A DNA stretch of 64,000 nt from Luteococcus sanguinis (lineage in GTDB: Bacteria > Actinomycetota > Actinomycetes > Propionibacteriales > Propionibacteriaceae), in NCBI RefSeq assembly GCF_039527675.1, contig NZ_BAAAKI010000016.1:1-64000 (forward strand), read 5' to 3'. The position numbers and the translations under genes are program-made. The notes beneath the pieces were generated by a model. The model saw only the letters and a list, made by a program, of their open reading frames with translations. It was not told the DNA's origin and ran no database searches. This document shows positions 44,096 through 52,161 of this stretch, in pieces. The first letter of the stretch is position 1, and every line of letters starts with the position of its first letter.

Positions 44096-44143
44096 GCAGG
44101 CCCTCTGAGCAGGCCCCCTGAGCAGGCCCCCTGAGTAGGCTCT
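44092..44143. repeat. 13-bp tandem repeat, four units
   Basis: Four adjacent units of CTGAGCAGGCCCC type: the second and third are identical, and the first and fourth differ at one and about four positions. The first unit includes the TGA stop of the preceding deacetylase gene (44093-44095), so the array grows from the stop codon. Confidence 0.85.
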
Positions 44144-44218
44144 CTGTCAACGCCACCGGTACCGGCTGGCCAGGCGCATTGATCCCGGAGCCTGTCGCGG
44201 GGACTCCGGCCAGTCGCA

Positions 44219-44290
44219 CTGAAAATCGGACGAAATCATTCACTTGCACGATCAACGCGCAGATCTGGTCCACCCTCGTCCGGTTTTCAG
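44219..44290. terminator. Long-range inverted repeat over the GH32 stop codon
   Basis: CTGAAAATCGGACGA (44219-44233) and TCGTCCGGTTTTCAG (44276-44290) match in 14 of 15 pairs, with a 42-base loop. The inner arm includes the stop codon of the minus-strand GH32 gene (44287-44289). It may end the five-gene operon, though the loop is large for a classical terminator. Confidence 0.45.
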
Positions 44291-45741
44291 CCTCCCACGC
44301 GAGTTTCCTGCGACAAGCCCTCCAGCGCCACCTGCACCCCGACTGCCTCCACCTTGAGCGGAGCGTCGCTGGGGAAGGTCTGGACGCAGGCCGTCAAAAG
44401 GCCATCGGCAAGGAAGATCTCGACCAGACCGTGGTCTTCGACGAGCCGGAACTCCACCGGCCCCTCGGGGAGCGGGATCCGGAAGCTCTCATGCCCCTCA
44501 TGCACCGGCACAATGCTGCCCTCGGCGCGGTCAATGATGAGAGAGTCCTGGACGCGGTGCACGCTGAGGGAGGTTCTGAGGTCTGGCCCCGAACGGCTGA
44601 GCGTGATCAGGCATTCCTCGGCGGGCAACACCCCGCGGAGCTGCCAGGCACCGAATCCGCGTGCCAGCCCGTTGGTGTCGAGCTCCGCAGGGACTGTGGG
44701 AGGGAGCAAGGGCGTCTGGCGCAGCTCGTCGCCGTCAAGGGTGAGCTCGCGAACCAGCGACATGGCCGAGGCCCACGGTCGTGTCGGGGACTTGCCGGCA
44801 TAGACCCAGTTGCTCATCCAGCCCATCACCCGCGGCGGTCCATCGACGCCCGAGAAGCTCACTGCGGCGTACTGGTCGGGCCCATGGTCGAACCATCGGA
44901 CCTGTTCGGGGTTCTCGGCCACGAAGGTGTAGCCGTCGAAGTCGCCCAGGAACCACTGCATGCCCGAACCACCTGCGGGGCCATGGGACCCAATGCTCAT
45001 CAGGAGCACCCACCGAGACCTGGCCTCGCCCTCGCAGGGCACCTCGACGAGGTCCGGACACTCCCAGATCCCCTCGGGTGCTCCTGCTGGGCCGAAAGTG
45101 CTGGCCAAGGTCCAGCCCACCAGGTCTGCGGAAGTGTGAATCACCAGCTGGCGGTGTGCCGCTTCGACGGCCACCATCACCCACCGTTGCGTCGGCGGGT
45201 GCCAGAAGACCTTCGGGTCCCGGAAGTTCCGGGAGCCCCTGGACAGAACGGGGTTGTCCGGATGCTTGTGCCAGGTCATGCCCTCGTCCTCGCTCCAGGC
45301 GAGCGACTGGGCCTGCTGGGTTCCGTGCACGGGATGCCCCTCGTAGGCGCTCGTGTACAGGGCCACCAATGGACCTTCGCCGTCCGTCACCAGTCCAGAG
45401 GTGTTGTGCTCGTCCCAGACGACTGACCCCGAGAAAATCCCCTCGTGCTCGTCCCCAATGATGGCGACGGGGAGTTCCTGCCACCCGAGCAGGTCATCGC
45501 TCACGCTGTGGCCCCATGACAAGTTGCCCCAGACGCGGTCGTGGGGGTTGTTCTGGAAGAACATGTGGTGCCGGCCACGGTGGGTGATGAGGCCGTTGGG
45601 GTCATTCATCCACGTGTCTCGGGGGGTGAAGTGAAGGGCGGGACGCAGGTGCGGCGTCTCGGTCGTGGCGGCCACGTGGGCCCGGCCAAGGTCGGCCGGG
45701 CCCACGTCTTCGCCTGCAAGGACATGGTCCAGATCAGGCAT
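44287..45741 (-). CDS. GH32 invertase/fructanase (cytoplasmic)
   Basis: A 484-residue GH32 enzyme, intact and without a signal peptide. Nucleophile Asp in WMNDPNGLI, the RDPKVFW Asp and the acid/base Glu in IWECPDL are present, with a C-terminal beta-sandwich (VEFRLVEDHGLVEIFLADG). Compared with the GH32 at 20 kb it lacks the inserted modules. It is the last gene of the operon with an ABC importer and a LacI regulator. It would cleave imported sucrose or fructo-oligosaccharides inside the cell. Confidence 0.9.
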   Translation of the reverse strand: MPDLDHVLAGEDVGPADLGRAHVAATTETPHLRPALHFTPRDTWMNDPNGLITHRGRHHMFFQNNPHDRVWGNLSWGHSVSDDLLGWQELPVAIIGDEHEGIFSGSVVWDEHNTSGLVTDGEGPLVALYTSAYEGHPVHGTQQAQSLAWSEDEGMTWHKHPDNPVLSRGSRNFRDPKVFWHPPTQRWVMVAVEAAHRQLVIHTSADLVGWTLASTFGPAGAPEGIWECPDLVEVPCEGEARSRWVLLMSIGSHGPAGGSGMQWFLGDFDGYTFVAENPEQVRWFDHGPDQYAAVSFSGVDGPPRVMGWMSNWVYAGKSPTRPWASAMSLVRELTLDGDELRQTPLLPPTVPAELDTNGLARGFGAWQLRGVLPAEECLITLSRSGPDLRTSLSVHRVQDSLIIDRAEGSIVPVHEGHESFRIPLPEGPVEFRLVEDHGLVEIFLADGLLTACVQTFPSDAPLKVEAVGVQVALEGLSQETRVGG

Positions 45742-45782
45742 CTGTGTTCCTCGTCGGTGTCGAATTGCTCGGTGGTGGTTGC

Positions 45783-47384
45783 TCAGCCCTGCTGGCTCTT
45801 GAAGCGGTCATAGGCCTGCTGGTACACGCCCGTCACCTCATCGATGCCGATGCTCTTCAGCTTCGCAACGTAGGCGTCCCATTCGCTGTCTATCGTGCCC
45901 TTGACGACCCAGGTGGCGAACTTCTCCTTGACCAGGGTGTTGATGTCGGTCACGGGATCGGTGACCTGCTCGAGCTCCTCGTTGCTGAGCAGCACCGGCG
46001 GGAACTTGTCATTGGCCTTGTAGGGCTCGAAGTACTTCTTGCAGATCTCCTGGCGTTCCTTGGCGCGGGGTTCGGGGGCAACGACCTTCTCGAAGTCCTC
46101 CGCGGTGGTGACCTTGGGACCGCCCGGGGCGACCTTCTGCCGACGCTCACCTTCCGACTCGCCGGCCTTGGCCGGGATCTGGACGAGGATGCCCTGTGCG
46201 TCCTTCTCGAGGGTGGTACCGATCGGCCCCCAGCTGGTCTGCGCTGACATGGCCGGGTCGTACAAGCGGTCAACCCAGCGCATAGTGGCATTCGGGTACT
46301 TGTTGGCGCGGGTGATCGCGAAGGCTCCGCGATTGATCTCCTGGTTGTTGGCAACCGACGCGCGCTGGGTGCCGTCGTTGCCCTTCAGCACACCCACGAG
46401 CACGTAGTCGTCGTTTCGGTCGGCGCCGACGGCCTCCTTGGACTCCCACCAGAAGAAGGCGCCGAGCACCTGCGGCGTCGCCTTGCCCTTGGCCAGGTAG
46501 GCGGCATCGTCCTGGGAGAAGGACTCGGAGTCGATCAGCCCCTCCTTGTACCACTGGCCCAGTTCCTTGACGCCGGCCTTCCAGCCGTCGGTGGCCGCGG
46601 TGAAGACGACCTTGTCATCCTGGACGATGCGGTGGTCGTTGTTGTCGGGCACGCCGCCCACTGCGGCAATCAGGTCGTGCGGGTTGGCGCAGAAGGAGTC
46701 GGTTCGGAAGCTGAGCGGGATGACGTTCGATCCGCGCTTCTTGAAGGCAACCAGTGCCGCCTTCAGCTCGGCCATCGTGGTCGGGACGGGCAGACCGGCC
46801 TCGTCGAGCCACTTCTTGTTGATGTACAGGAAGTTCGGGTAGGGCAGGATGCCCAGTTCCTCGACGGCCGGGAGGGTGTAGATGTGCCCGTCCGAGGCGG
46901 TCATCGCGGACTTGATGTCGGGACGCTTGTCGAAGATCGCCTTGAGGTTGGGGGCGTGCGTATCGATCAGGCCCTCGAGCGGGATCAGGGTGCCATTGGT
47001 GCCGTTGGCGACGATCTCGGCGTCCGAGAGACCGGTGTTGAACAGGGCATCCGGCAGGTCTCCGCTGGCCAGCATCAGGTTCTTCTTCTCCTGGTAGACC
47101 GTCTCGGGCAGGTTGTCCCAGGTGATGTCGATGTTGGTGTCCTTTTTCCACTGCTGGACGAGGGACATCGTCTCGTACTTCGGGGCCAGGGCGGATTTGG
47201 TGCCGGAGAACTTCAGGGGCAGCGGCTTGGTCGTGATGGGAAGACCGGTCTCCTGGTAGCCGAAGGCGTCCGAGGCATCGGACACTGCGACGCTGGCGCT
47301 GCCGGAGCCGCCGTTGGAGCAGGCGGAGACGACGGCGGAGGCGGTGATGCCCAGGGATCCGAGCAGGAGGCTGCGACGTTGCAT
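45783..47384 (-). CDS. ABC transporter substrate-binding lipoprotein (LipO/YtcQ-like)
   Basis: A 533-residue binding protein. MQRRSLLLGSLGITASAVVS precedes the lipobox cysteine in SACSNGGS. It is larger than typical family-1 proteins, as in the YtcQ/LipO group that pairs with LplB/YtcP-type permeases. Repeated aromatic patches (YETMSLVQQWKKDTNIDITW) could stack on sugars. It is the fourth gene of the operon. The ligand is probably a fructo-oligosaccharide because a GH32 gene follows 41 bases downstream. Confidence 0.87.
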   Translation of the reverse strand: MQRRSLLLGSLGITASAVVSACSNGGSGSASVAVSDASDAFGYQETGLPITTKPLPLKFSGTKSALAPKYETMSLVQQWKKDTNIDITWDNLPETVYQEKKNLMLASGDLPDALFNTGLSDAEIVANGTNGTLIPLEGLIDTHAPNLKAIFDKRPDIKSAMTASDGHIYTLPAVEELGILPYPNFLYINKKWLDEAGLPVPTTMAELKAALVAFKKRGSNVIPLSFRTDSFCANPHDLIAAVGGVPDNNDHRIVQDDKVVFTAATDGWKAGVKELGQWYKEGLIDSESFSQDDAAYLAKGKATPQVLGAFFWWESKEAVGADRNDDYVLVGVLKGNDGTQRASVANNQEINRGAFAITRANKYPNATMRWVDRLYDPAMSAQTSWGPIGTTLEKDAQGILVQIPAKAGESEGERRQKVAPGGPKVTTAEDFEKVVAPEPRAKERQEICKKYFEPYKANDKFPPVLLSNEELEQVTDPVTDINTLVKEKFATWVVKGTIDSEWDAYVAKLKSIGIDEVTGVYQQAYDRFKSQQG

Positions 47385-47488
47385 GGTGGTTGCCTTTCAA
47401 GAATTGTGCTGGTGGGTGGTCGTGCAGAGATGGGTGTTTCAGTGTTCGGTGGTGCCTTGGTGCGGGGTGCCGTGACCGGATGCGGGCG

Positions 47489-48430
47489 TCACTTGAGGGC
47501 GCCGAGGGCCGCGCCCTTGACGAAGTACTTCTGCATGAAGGGGAAGATCGCCAGCAGGGGGGCCGTGGAGACGACGATCATCGCGTACTTGATGAGCTCG
47601 CCGAGTCGTTGCGCGGCGGCGTATGAATCGATCGATCCGGTGTCCATCGAGGCGGATGCCTGGGACTGGATGAGCACATTGCGCAGCACCAACTGGAGGG
47701 GGTATTTGGCTTCGTCACTCAGGTAGATCATCGCGTCGAAGTAGCTGTTCCAGTAGCCGACCATGTGGGTCATGGCCATCAGGACGATGAGAGGCTTGGT
47801 CATGGGCAGGGCGATGCGGAAGAAGAAGTTGAAGTCGTTGGACCCGTCCAGCTGCGCCGCTTCACGCAATTCCTCTGGAACATTCTGCTGGAAGAAGGTG
47901 CGGGCGATGATCAGGTTCCAGACGCCCACGGCACCGGGAAGGACCACGGCCCAGATCGTGTCCAGCATGTGCAGCTGCTTGACGACCAGGTAGCGGGCAA
48001 TCAGACCACCGTCGAAGAACATCGTGATGACGAACAGGATCATCACCAGCTTCTGGCCGGGCATGTCCTTGCGGGAAAGCGCATAGCCCGTGGCCAGAAT
48101 GATCGAAACACTGATGAAGGTGCCGACGGAGGTGTACAGCAGCGAGTTGGCGAAGCCGCGAACCATCGCGTCATTGGCGAACAGCGTCCGATAGCCGTCC
48201 AGCGTGATGCCCTTCGGGAGGAACCACACCTTGCCCTGCTGGATCAGGTTCGGGTCGCTGACCGATGCGATGACGATGAAGTACAGCGGGTAGATGATCA
48301 GGGCCATGGCCGTGAGGAGCAGCCCGATGCTGACGACGGCGAAGGAGGGGTCCGCCATCCGGGAGAGCAGGCCCTGGGGCTTGCGGAGGTCTGCGTCGCG
48401 GACGGGCGTGGACAGGGAATCTTGACTCAT
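47489..48430 (-). CDS. Carbohydrate ABC transporter permease (YtcP-like)
   Basis: A 313-residue protein with six hydrophobic segments and the EAA loop REAAQLDGSNDFNFFFRIALP. The ATG at 48430 is five bases after the stop of the other permease gene. The frame is open further upstream to 49507, but that overlaps the neighbour and is discarded. It pairs with the product of 48436-49389. No ATPase gene is in the operon. Confidence 0.88.
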   Translation of the reverse strand: MSQDSLSTPVRDADLRKPQGLLSRMADPSFAVVSIGLLLTAMALIIYPLYFIVIASVSDPNLIQQGKVWFLPKGITLDGYRTLFANDAMVRGFANSLLYTSVGTFISVSIILATGYALSRKDMPGQKLVMILFVITMFFDGGLIARYLVVKQLHMLDTIWAVVLPGAVGVWNLIIARTFFQQNVPEELREAAQLDGSNDFNFFFRIALPMTKPLIVLMAMTHMVGYWNSYFDAMIYLSDEAKYPLQLVLRNVLIQSQASASMDTGSIDSYAAAQRLGELIKYAMIVVSTAPLLAIFPFMQKYFVKGAALGALK

Positions 48431-48435
48431 GGGGC

Positions 48436-49389
48436 TCACCACAGGCTCGACTGGTTGGCCCTGCGAGCGACCCAGTTGAAGGTCAGCAGCAGGATGAGGT
48501 TCAGGACCGAATTGAACAGCCCGATGGCAGCGGAGTAGCTGAACTGCGCGTTCTGGAGACCGATCTTGTAGACGTAGGTGTTGATGACTTCGGACGCGGG
48601 CAGGTTGAGGTCGGTCTGCATCAGGTAGACCTTCTCGAATCCCAGGTTGAACAGGTTGCCAATCGCCAAGATGAACAGGATCGTGATCACCGGGAGGATG
48701 CCGGGTAGGTCGATGTGCCAGATCCGCTTGTACTTGTTGGCGCCGTCCATCTTGGCGGCCTCGTGCAGCGAGGGATCGATGGCTGTGAGTGCGGCCAGGT
48801 AGACGATCATCGAGAAGCCAGCGTTCTGCCAGATGTCCGAACCGATGAACAGTGGGCGGAACCAGCCAGGGGAACCCATGAAGAAGATCGGGTTGCCACC
48901 GGTGAGTGAGATGGCTTGGTTCACGAGCCCCGAGCGCGGGCTGAACAAGAGGTAGATCATGCCGACCACGACCACCACCGAGATGAAGGAGGGGGCGTAG
49001 AGGACGGTCTGTGCGAACTTCTTGAAGCGCTCGCTGGTGAGCTGGTTGATGATCAGCGCCAGGATGATCGGCACCGGGAACGCGATGAGCAGGCCGAGCG
49101 AATTGACCGTCAGGGTGTTCACCAGCAGGCGCTCGAATTGGAAGGAGTTCACAAAGCGCGTGAAGTGCTTCAGCCCGACCCACGGGCTGCCACTGAAGCC
49201 GTCCACCGGGTTGTAGTTGCGGAAGGCGATCTGGGCCCCGTACATGGGCCAGTACTTGAACACGAAAAGGTAGATCAGGCCGGGCGCCAGTAATACGTAT
49301 AACTGCCATGACTGGCGCATCCTTTGCAGCAGGGGAGCCCGCCGTACGGGGGCGGCGGCTCCCTTCGCGGCCAGGGTGCGGGACTTCAT
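48436..49389 (-). CDS. Carbohydrate ABC transporter permease (LplB/YteP-like)
   Basis: A 317-residue membrane protein. LYVLLAPGLIYLFVFKYWPMYGAQIAFRNY and the EAA loop HEAAKMDGANKYKRIWHIDLPG are typical of LplB. Its ATG overlaps the stop of the LacI gene by four bases (49386-49389). A 14-base site almost identical to the operator upstream of the LacI gene lies inside its coding sequence at 49290-49303. Confidence 0.88.
   Translation of the reverse strand: MKSRTLAAKGAAAPVRRAPLLQRMRQSWQLYVLLAPGLIYLFVFKYWPMYGAQIAFRNYNPVDGFSGSPWVGLKHFTRFVNSFQFERLLVNTLTVNSLGLLIAFPVPIILALIINQLTSERFKKFAQTVLYAPSFISVVVVVGMIYLLFSPRSGLVNQAISLTGGNPIFFMGSPGWFRPLFIGSDIWQNAGFSMIVYLAALTAIDPSLHEAAKMDGANKYKRIWHIDLPGILPVITILFILAIGNLFNLGFEKVYLMQTDLNLPASEVINTYVYKIGLQNAQFSYSAAIGLFNSVLNLILLLTFNWVARRANQSSLW
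49290..49303. promoter_or_regulatory. Candidate second LacI operator inside the permease gene
   Basis: GTAATACGTATAAC differs by one base from the perfect palindrome GTTATACGTATAAC at 50432-50445. It lies 86-99 bases downstream of the permease start codon, and the two sites are 1142 bases apart, flanking the lacI gene. It could act as a looping or roadblock site. Confidence 0.55.
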
Positions 49390-50411
49390 CGGCTCTCCTT
49401 GGGTTGGGTTGTTGACCCTCTGGTCGCGATGGGGCAGTGGCGCGCGTCGGCCAGGTCGGCATCACCGTCGACCAAGGCGCGGACCGCGCGTCGTCCCATC
49501 TCGTCAAAGGGAAGTTGGAAGGTGGTCAGTGCAGGGAGGAAGCACTCGCGCAGGGTGTCCTGGTCGTCGAAACCGACCACGGAGACGTCCTCGGGGATGC
49601 GCAGCCCGAGCTCGGCCAGGGCCTGATAGCAGCCCAGAGCGGTTCGGTCGTTGCCGCAGAAAACGGCGGTCGGACGGTCATCTTGGCTGAAGAGCTGACG
49701 CCCCAGTTCGAGTCCACTGGAGTGGCCCCCCGTGCCGTGCAGGATCCATTCCTCGCGGGCCTCGACGCGGTGGTCGGCGAGCGCCTCGCGGAAACCTTGC
49801 AGGCGCCCGGTCGCTGCGGGAAGGTGCATCTCCTCCGGTGCGATGTTGATCATCGCGATCCGGCGGTGGCCCGCGCCCAACAGGCACTCGGCCGCCTCGC
49901 GCCCACCTCGGACCTCGTCGGGGAAGATGCTGGGGGCGGCACCTGAAGCATCCTCGGCGTTGGCGACGACCACGGGTACTTCGCGCAGGGCCTTGGGCAG
50001 GGAGACGATCCGGTGGTACATCGTGGCGTAGATGATGCCCACCACTCGGTAGCTGAGCAGCATCTCGATGGCGGCAGCCTCCAGTCGCGGGTCAGCGTTG
50101 GTCTCGACCGAGAGGAGCACGTGGTCCCTTGCCCATGCCTGTGCCTGGGCGCCCCGGATCAGTTCTCCCGCGAAGGGGGCGGTGGCCACCTCGTCGCCGA
50201 TGAACCCGATCATGCGGGAGTTGCCTTCCCGCAACGCACGGGCGTGGGTGTTGGTGCGGTAACCCAGCTCGGCGGCGGCCTCGTGGATCCGCTGCGCCTT
50301 CTCAGGCGATACCCGCCCCTGGGCGGCATCATTCAGCACCATCGAGACGGTCGCCTGGGAGACGCCCGCGCGCTTCGCGATGTCGATCATGGTGGCGTGA
50401 CGCTGGACCAC
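49386..50411 (-). CDS. LacI family regulator of the GH32/sugar-ABC operon
   Basis: A 341-residue repressor. The helix-turn-helix MIDIAKRAGVSQATVSMVLND and the hinge LGYRTNTHARALR lead to a sugar-binding domain (VVGFDDQDTL). It is the first gene of a five-gene operon and lies 20 bases downstream of a perfect palindromic operator, so it probably represses its own operon until a fructo-oligosaccharide or related sugar is present. Confidence 0.88.
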   Translation of the reverse strand: MVQRHATMIDIAKRAGVSQATVSMVLNDAAQGRVSPEKAQRIHEAAAELGYRTNTHARALREGNSRMIGFIGDEVATAPFAGELIRGAQAQAWARDHVLLSVETNADPRLEAAAIEMLLSYRVVGIIYATMYHRIVSLPKALREVPVVVANAEDASGAAPSIFPDEVRGGREAAECLLGAGHRRIAMINIAPEEMHLPAATGRLQGFREALADHRVEAREEWILHGTGGHSSGLELGRQLFSQDDRPTAVFCGNDRTALGCYQALAELGLRIPEDVSVVGFDDQDTLRECFLPALTTFQLPFDEMGRRAVRALVDGDADLADARHCPIATRGSTTQPKESR

Positions 50412-50431
50412 GGGCCCCTCCTAACAGCATC

Positions 50432-50445
50432 GTTATACGTATAAC
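50432..50445. promoter_or_regulatory. LacI-type operator GTTATACGTATAAC
   Basis: A perfect 14-base palindrome lies 21 bases upstream of the LacI start codon. It has the CG centre typical of LacI-family sites. A near copy lies in the second gene of the operon (49290-49303). Autoregulation is strongly suggested. Confidence 0.72.
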
Positions 50446-50544
50446 TGAATTGTGGGCAAAGTTCCGGTCGAGGTCAAGCACCCGTTACTGGATCGTTATC
50501 GCGTATGCGCAGCGCCAGTTCTCGGCTGCTGTTGCCAGGACGGG

Positions 50545-50561
50545 CCCCTCGACAAGCTCGG
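50545..50561. repeat. Short REP-like repeat (CCCCTCGACAAGCTCGG)
   Basis: Shares 16 bases in inverted orientation (CGAGCTTGTCGAGGGG) with 63161-63176; a degenerate copy lies at 10686-10702. Similar TCGACAAGCTC sequences are widely repeated in intergenic DNA of many bacteria. Confidence 0.55.
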
Positions 50562-50628
50562 AGAGATCGTGGGCGGGTGCTTGGGGAACGCAGGTGGGCA
50601 GCTTGGGGGCGAGCTGGACCCCCTCAGA

Positions 50629-51609
50629 TCACCAGAGACCCTCGGGGGCGGGCGGTGGCGCGTACTTGGGATCGACGCCGCGGAAAAGCTTGCTGACACT
50701 CTTGCCCTGGTGGGTGCGGGCGATCGCCTCGGCGAACAAGGGGGCGACGGTACGCACCTCGAGCTCAGGCCAGTCGGTCGGGCTGGGGACGGTGTTTGTG
50801 GTGACCACCTCGGTGATCATCGGATGCTTGCGCAGGTTCTCGACGGCGCTGCCGGAGAACAGACCGTGCGTCGTGGCGACCGAGGCCTCCACGCAGCCGA
50901 AGTCGCGTAGGCGGTTCATCAGCTCGATGATCGAGCCGCCGGTGGCGATCTCGTCGTCCAGGACGATGGCCTTGCGCCCCACCACGTCACCAACGATGGA
51001 GTCGATGACGACCTTGTCGTCCGCCAGTCGCTTCTTCGACCCAGCGGCCACCGGAACGCCGAGCAGGCGCGCGAAGACCGACGCCTCCTTGGCATTTCCC
51101 AGGTCGGGGGAGACGACCACGCAGTTGGTCAAGTCCTGGCCGCGGTAGTGCTCGGCGAGCACGCCGATCGCGGTCAGCTGGTCGACCGGAACCGAGAAGA
51201 AACCCTGCACCTGGGGGGAGTGCAGGGTCATGGTGAGGATGCGGGTCACGCCGGCGGTCTGCAGCAGGTCGGCGACCAGACGGCCACCTAGCGAGATGCG
51301 GGAGGCGTCCTTCTTGTCGCTGCGCGCGTAGGCGTAGTGCGGGATGACGGCGGTGATGTACTCGGCGGACGCACCACGCGCCGCGTCGATCATCAACAGC
51401 AGCTCCATCAGGTGCTCCTGCGTCGGCGGCACCAAGGGCTGGATGATGTAGACGTCCCGACGACGACAGTTGGCACCCAACTGTGCCTGCAGGCAGTCAT
51501 TGCTGAAGCGCTTGATGTCGGTCCAGCTGAGGGGCACTTCCAGCCCGGCACAGATCTCCTCCGCGAGTTCGCGGTGGGCCGAGCCGGAGAAAACGACGAG
51601 GTCCTTCAT
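50629..51609 (-). CDS. prs: Ribose-phosphate pyrophosphokinase (PRPP synthetase)
   Basis: A 326-residue enzyme. FSGSAHRELAEEI is the N-terminal strand, then DVYIIQP, HYAYARSDKKD (catalytic loop region), VVVSPDLGNAKEASVFA and the PRPP-binding loop VLDDEIATGGSI. It makes phosphoribosyl pyrophosphate from ribose 5-phosphate and ATP for nucleotide, His and Trp synthesis. The PRPP loop differs from the usual DDMIDTAGT, so it belongs to a divergent branch and may not be the only prs in the genome. The ATG at 51609 has GGGAGAA upstream; open frame beyond it overlaps the divergent gene. Confidence 0.87.
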   Translation of the reverse strand: MKDLVVFSGSAHRELAEEICAGLEVPLSWTDIKRFSNDCLQAQLGANCRRRDVYIIQPLVPPTQEHLMELLLMIDAARGASAEYITAVIPHYAYARSDKKDASRISLGGRLVADLLQTAGVTRILTMTLHSPQVQGFFSVPVDQLTAIGVLAEHYRGQDLTNCVVVSPDLGNAKEASVFARLLGVPVAAGSKKRLADDKVVIDSIVGDVVGRKAIVLDDEIATGGSIIELMNRLRDFGCVEASVATTHGLFSGSAVENLRKHPMITEVVTTNTVPSPTDWPELEVRTVAPLFAEAIARTHQGKSVSKLFRGVDPKYAPPPAPEGLW

Positions 51610-51699
51610 GGTTCTCCCGATTGTGCTGCCTGACACCCGTCCCGCCAGACGACGTGCGGGGTCAACAGTATCGCCTCGAGCCACGGCTAGGCTGAGGGC

Positions 51700-52086
51700 A
51701 TGGCTTCCACGAACACCCCCGCCCTGTCCCGACTGTCCGCCACCGCGGGTGGCCTGGTGCTGCTGATGCTCCTCCAGCTCGGCATGGGCATCGGCATCCT
51801 GTCCAGCGGCAATGGCCTGCGCGACGCCCACGGCGGCATCGGCTACCTCATCTTCCTGGTCTGTGCGGTCGCCGCCTTCTTCGCGTGGCAGCTGTCCAAG
51901 GTCGACGCCTCGGCCAAGGGCGTCTTCTTCCACGCGCTCAGCCTGCCGGTGCTGGCGATCCTGCAGATCGGGCTGGCCGAGATGGACGGGATGAAGTGGG
52001 TGCACGTCGTGCTCGGCATCGCCCTGCTCGTCGACGCCCTCGGCCTGTTCATGATGACCCGCAAGCGCTCCGGCGCCACCGTCTGA
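51700..52086 (+). CDS. Small four-helix membrane protein of unknown function
   Basis: A 128-residue protein with four predicted membrane helices (GGLVLLMLLQLGMGIGIL, GYLIFLVCAVAAFFAWQL, VFFHALSLPVLAILQIGLA, WVHVVLGIALLVDALGLFMM). Histidines at DAHGG, FFHA and WVHVV are placed where a heme could bind, as in four-helix cytochromes, but this is only a suggestion. It is divergent from prs. I do not recognise a named family. Confidence 0.68.
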   Translation: MASTNTPALSRLSATAGGLVLLMLLQLGMGIGILSSGNGLRDAHGGIGYLIFLVCAVAAFFAWQLSKVDASAKGVFFHALSLPVLAILQIGLAEMDGMKWVHVVLGIALLVDALGLFMMTRKRSGATV

Positions 52087-52161
52087 GCGTCCCCCGGCCA
52101 CCGAGTCCCCGGCCACCGAGGCCCCACACCGAGGCCCCACACCGGGGCCCACGGGACCGCC

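Noticed and set aside
48431..49507. Long upstream extension of the 47489 permease frame
   Set aside because: It overlaps the other permease and LacI genes; the ATG at 48430 directly follows the preceding stop and fits the family length.
50495..50508. Third copy of the GTTATACGTATAAC operator (GTTATCGCGTATGC)
   Set aside because: Too many mismatches and poor symmetry; it was left out of the operator list.
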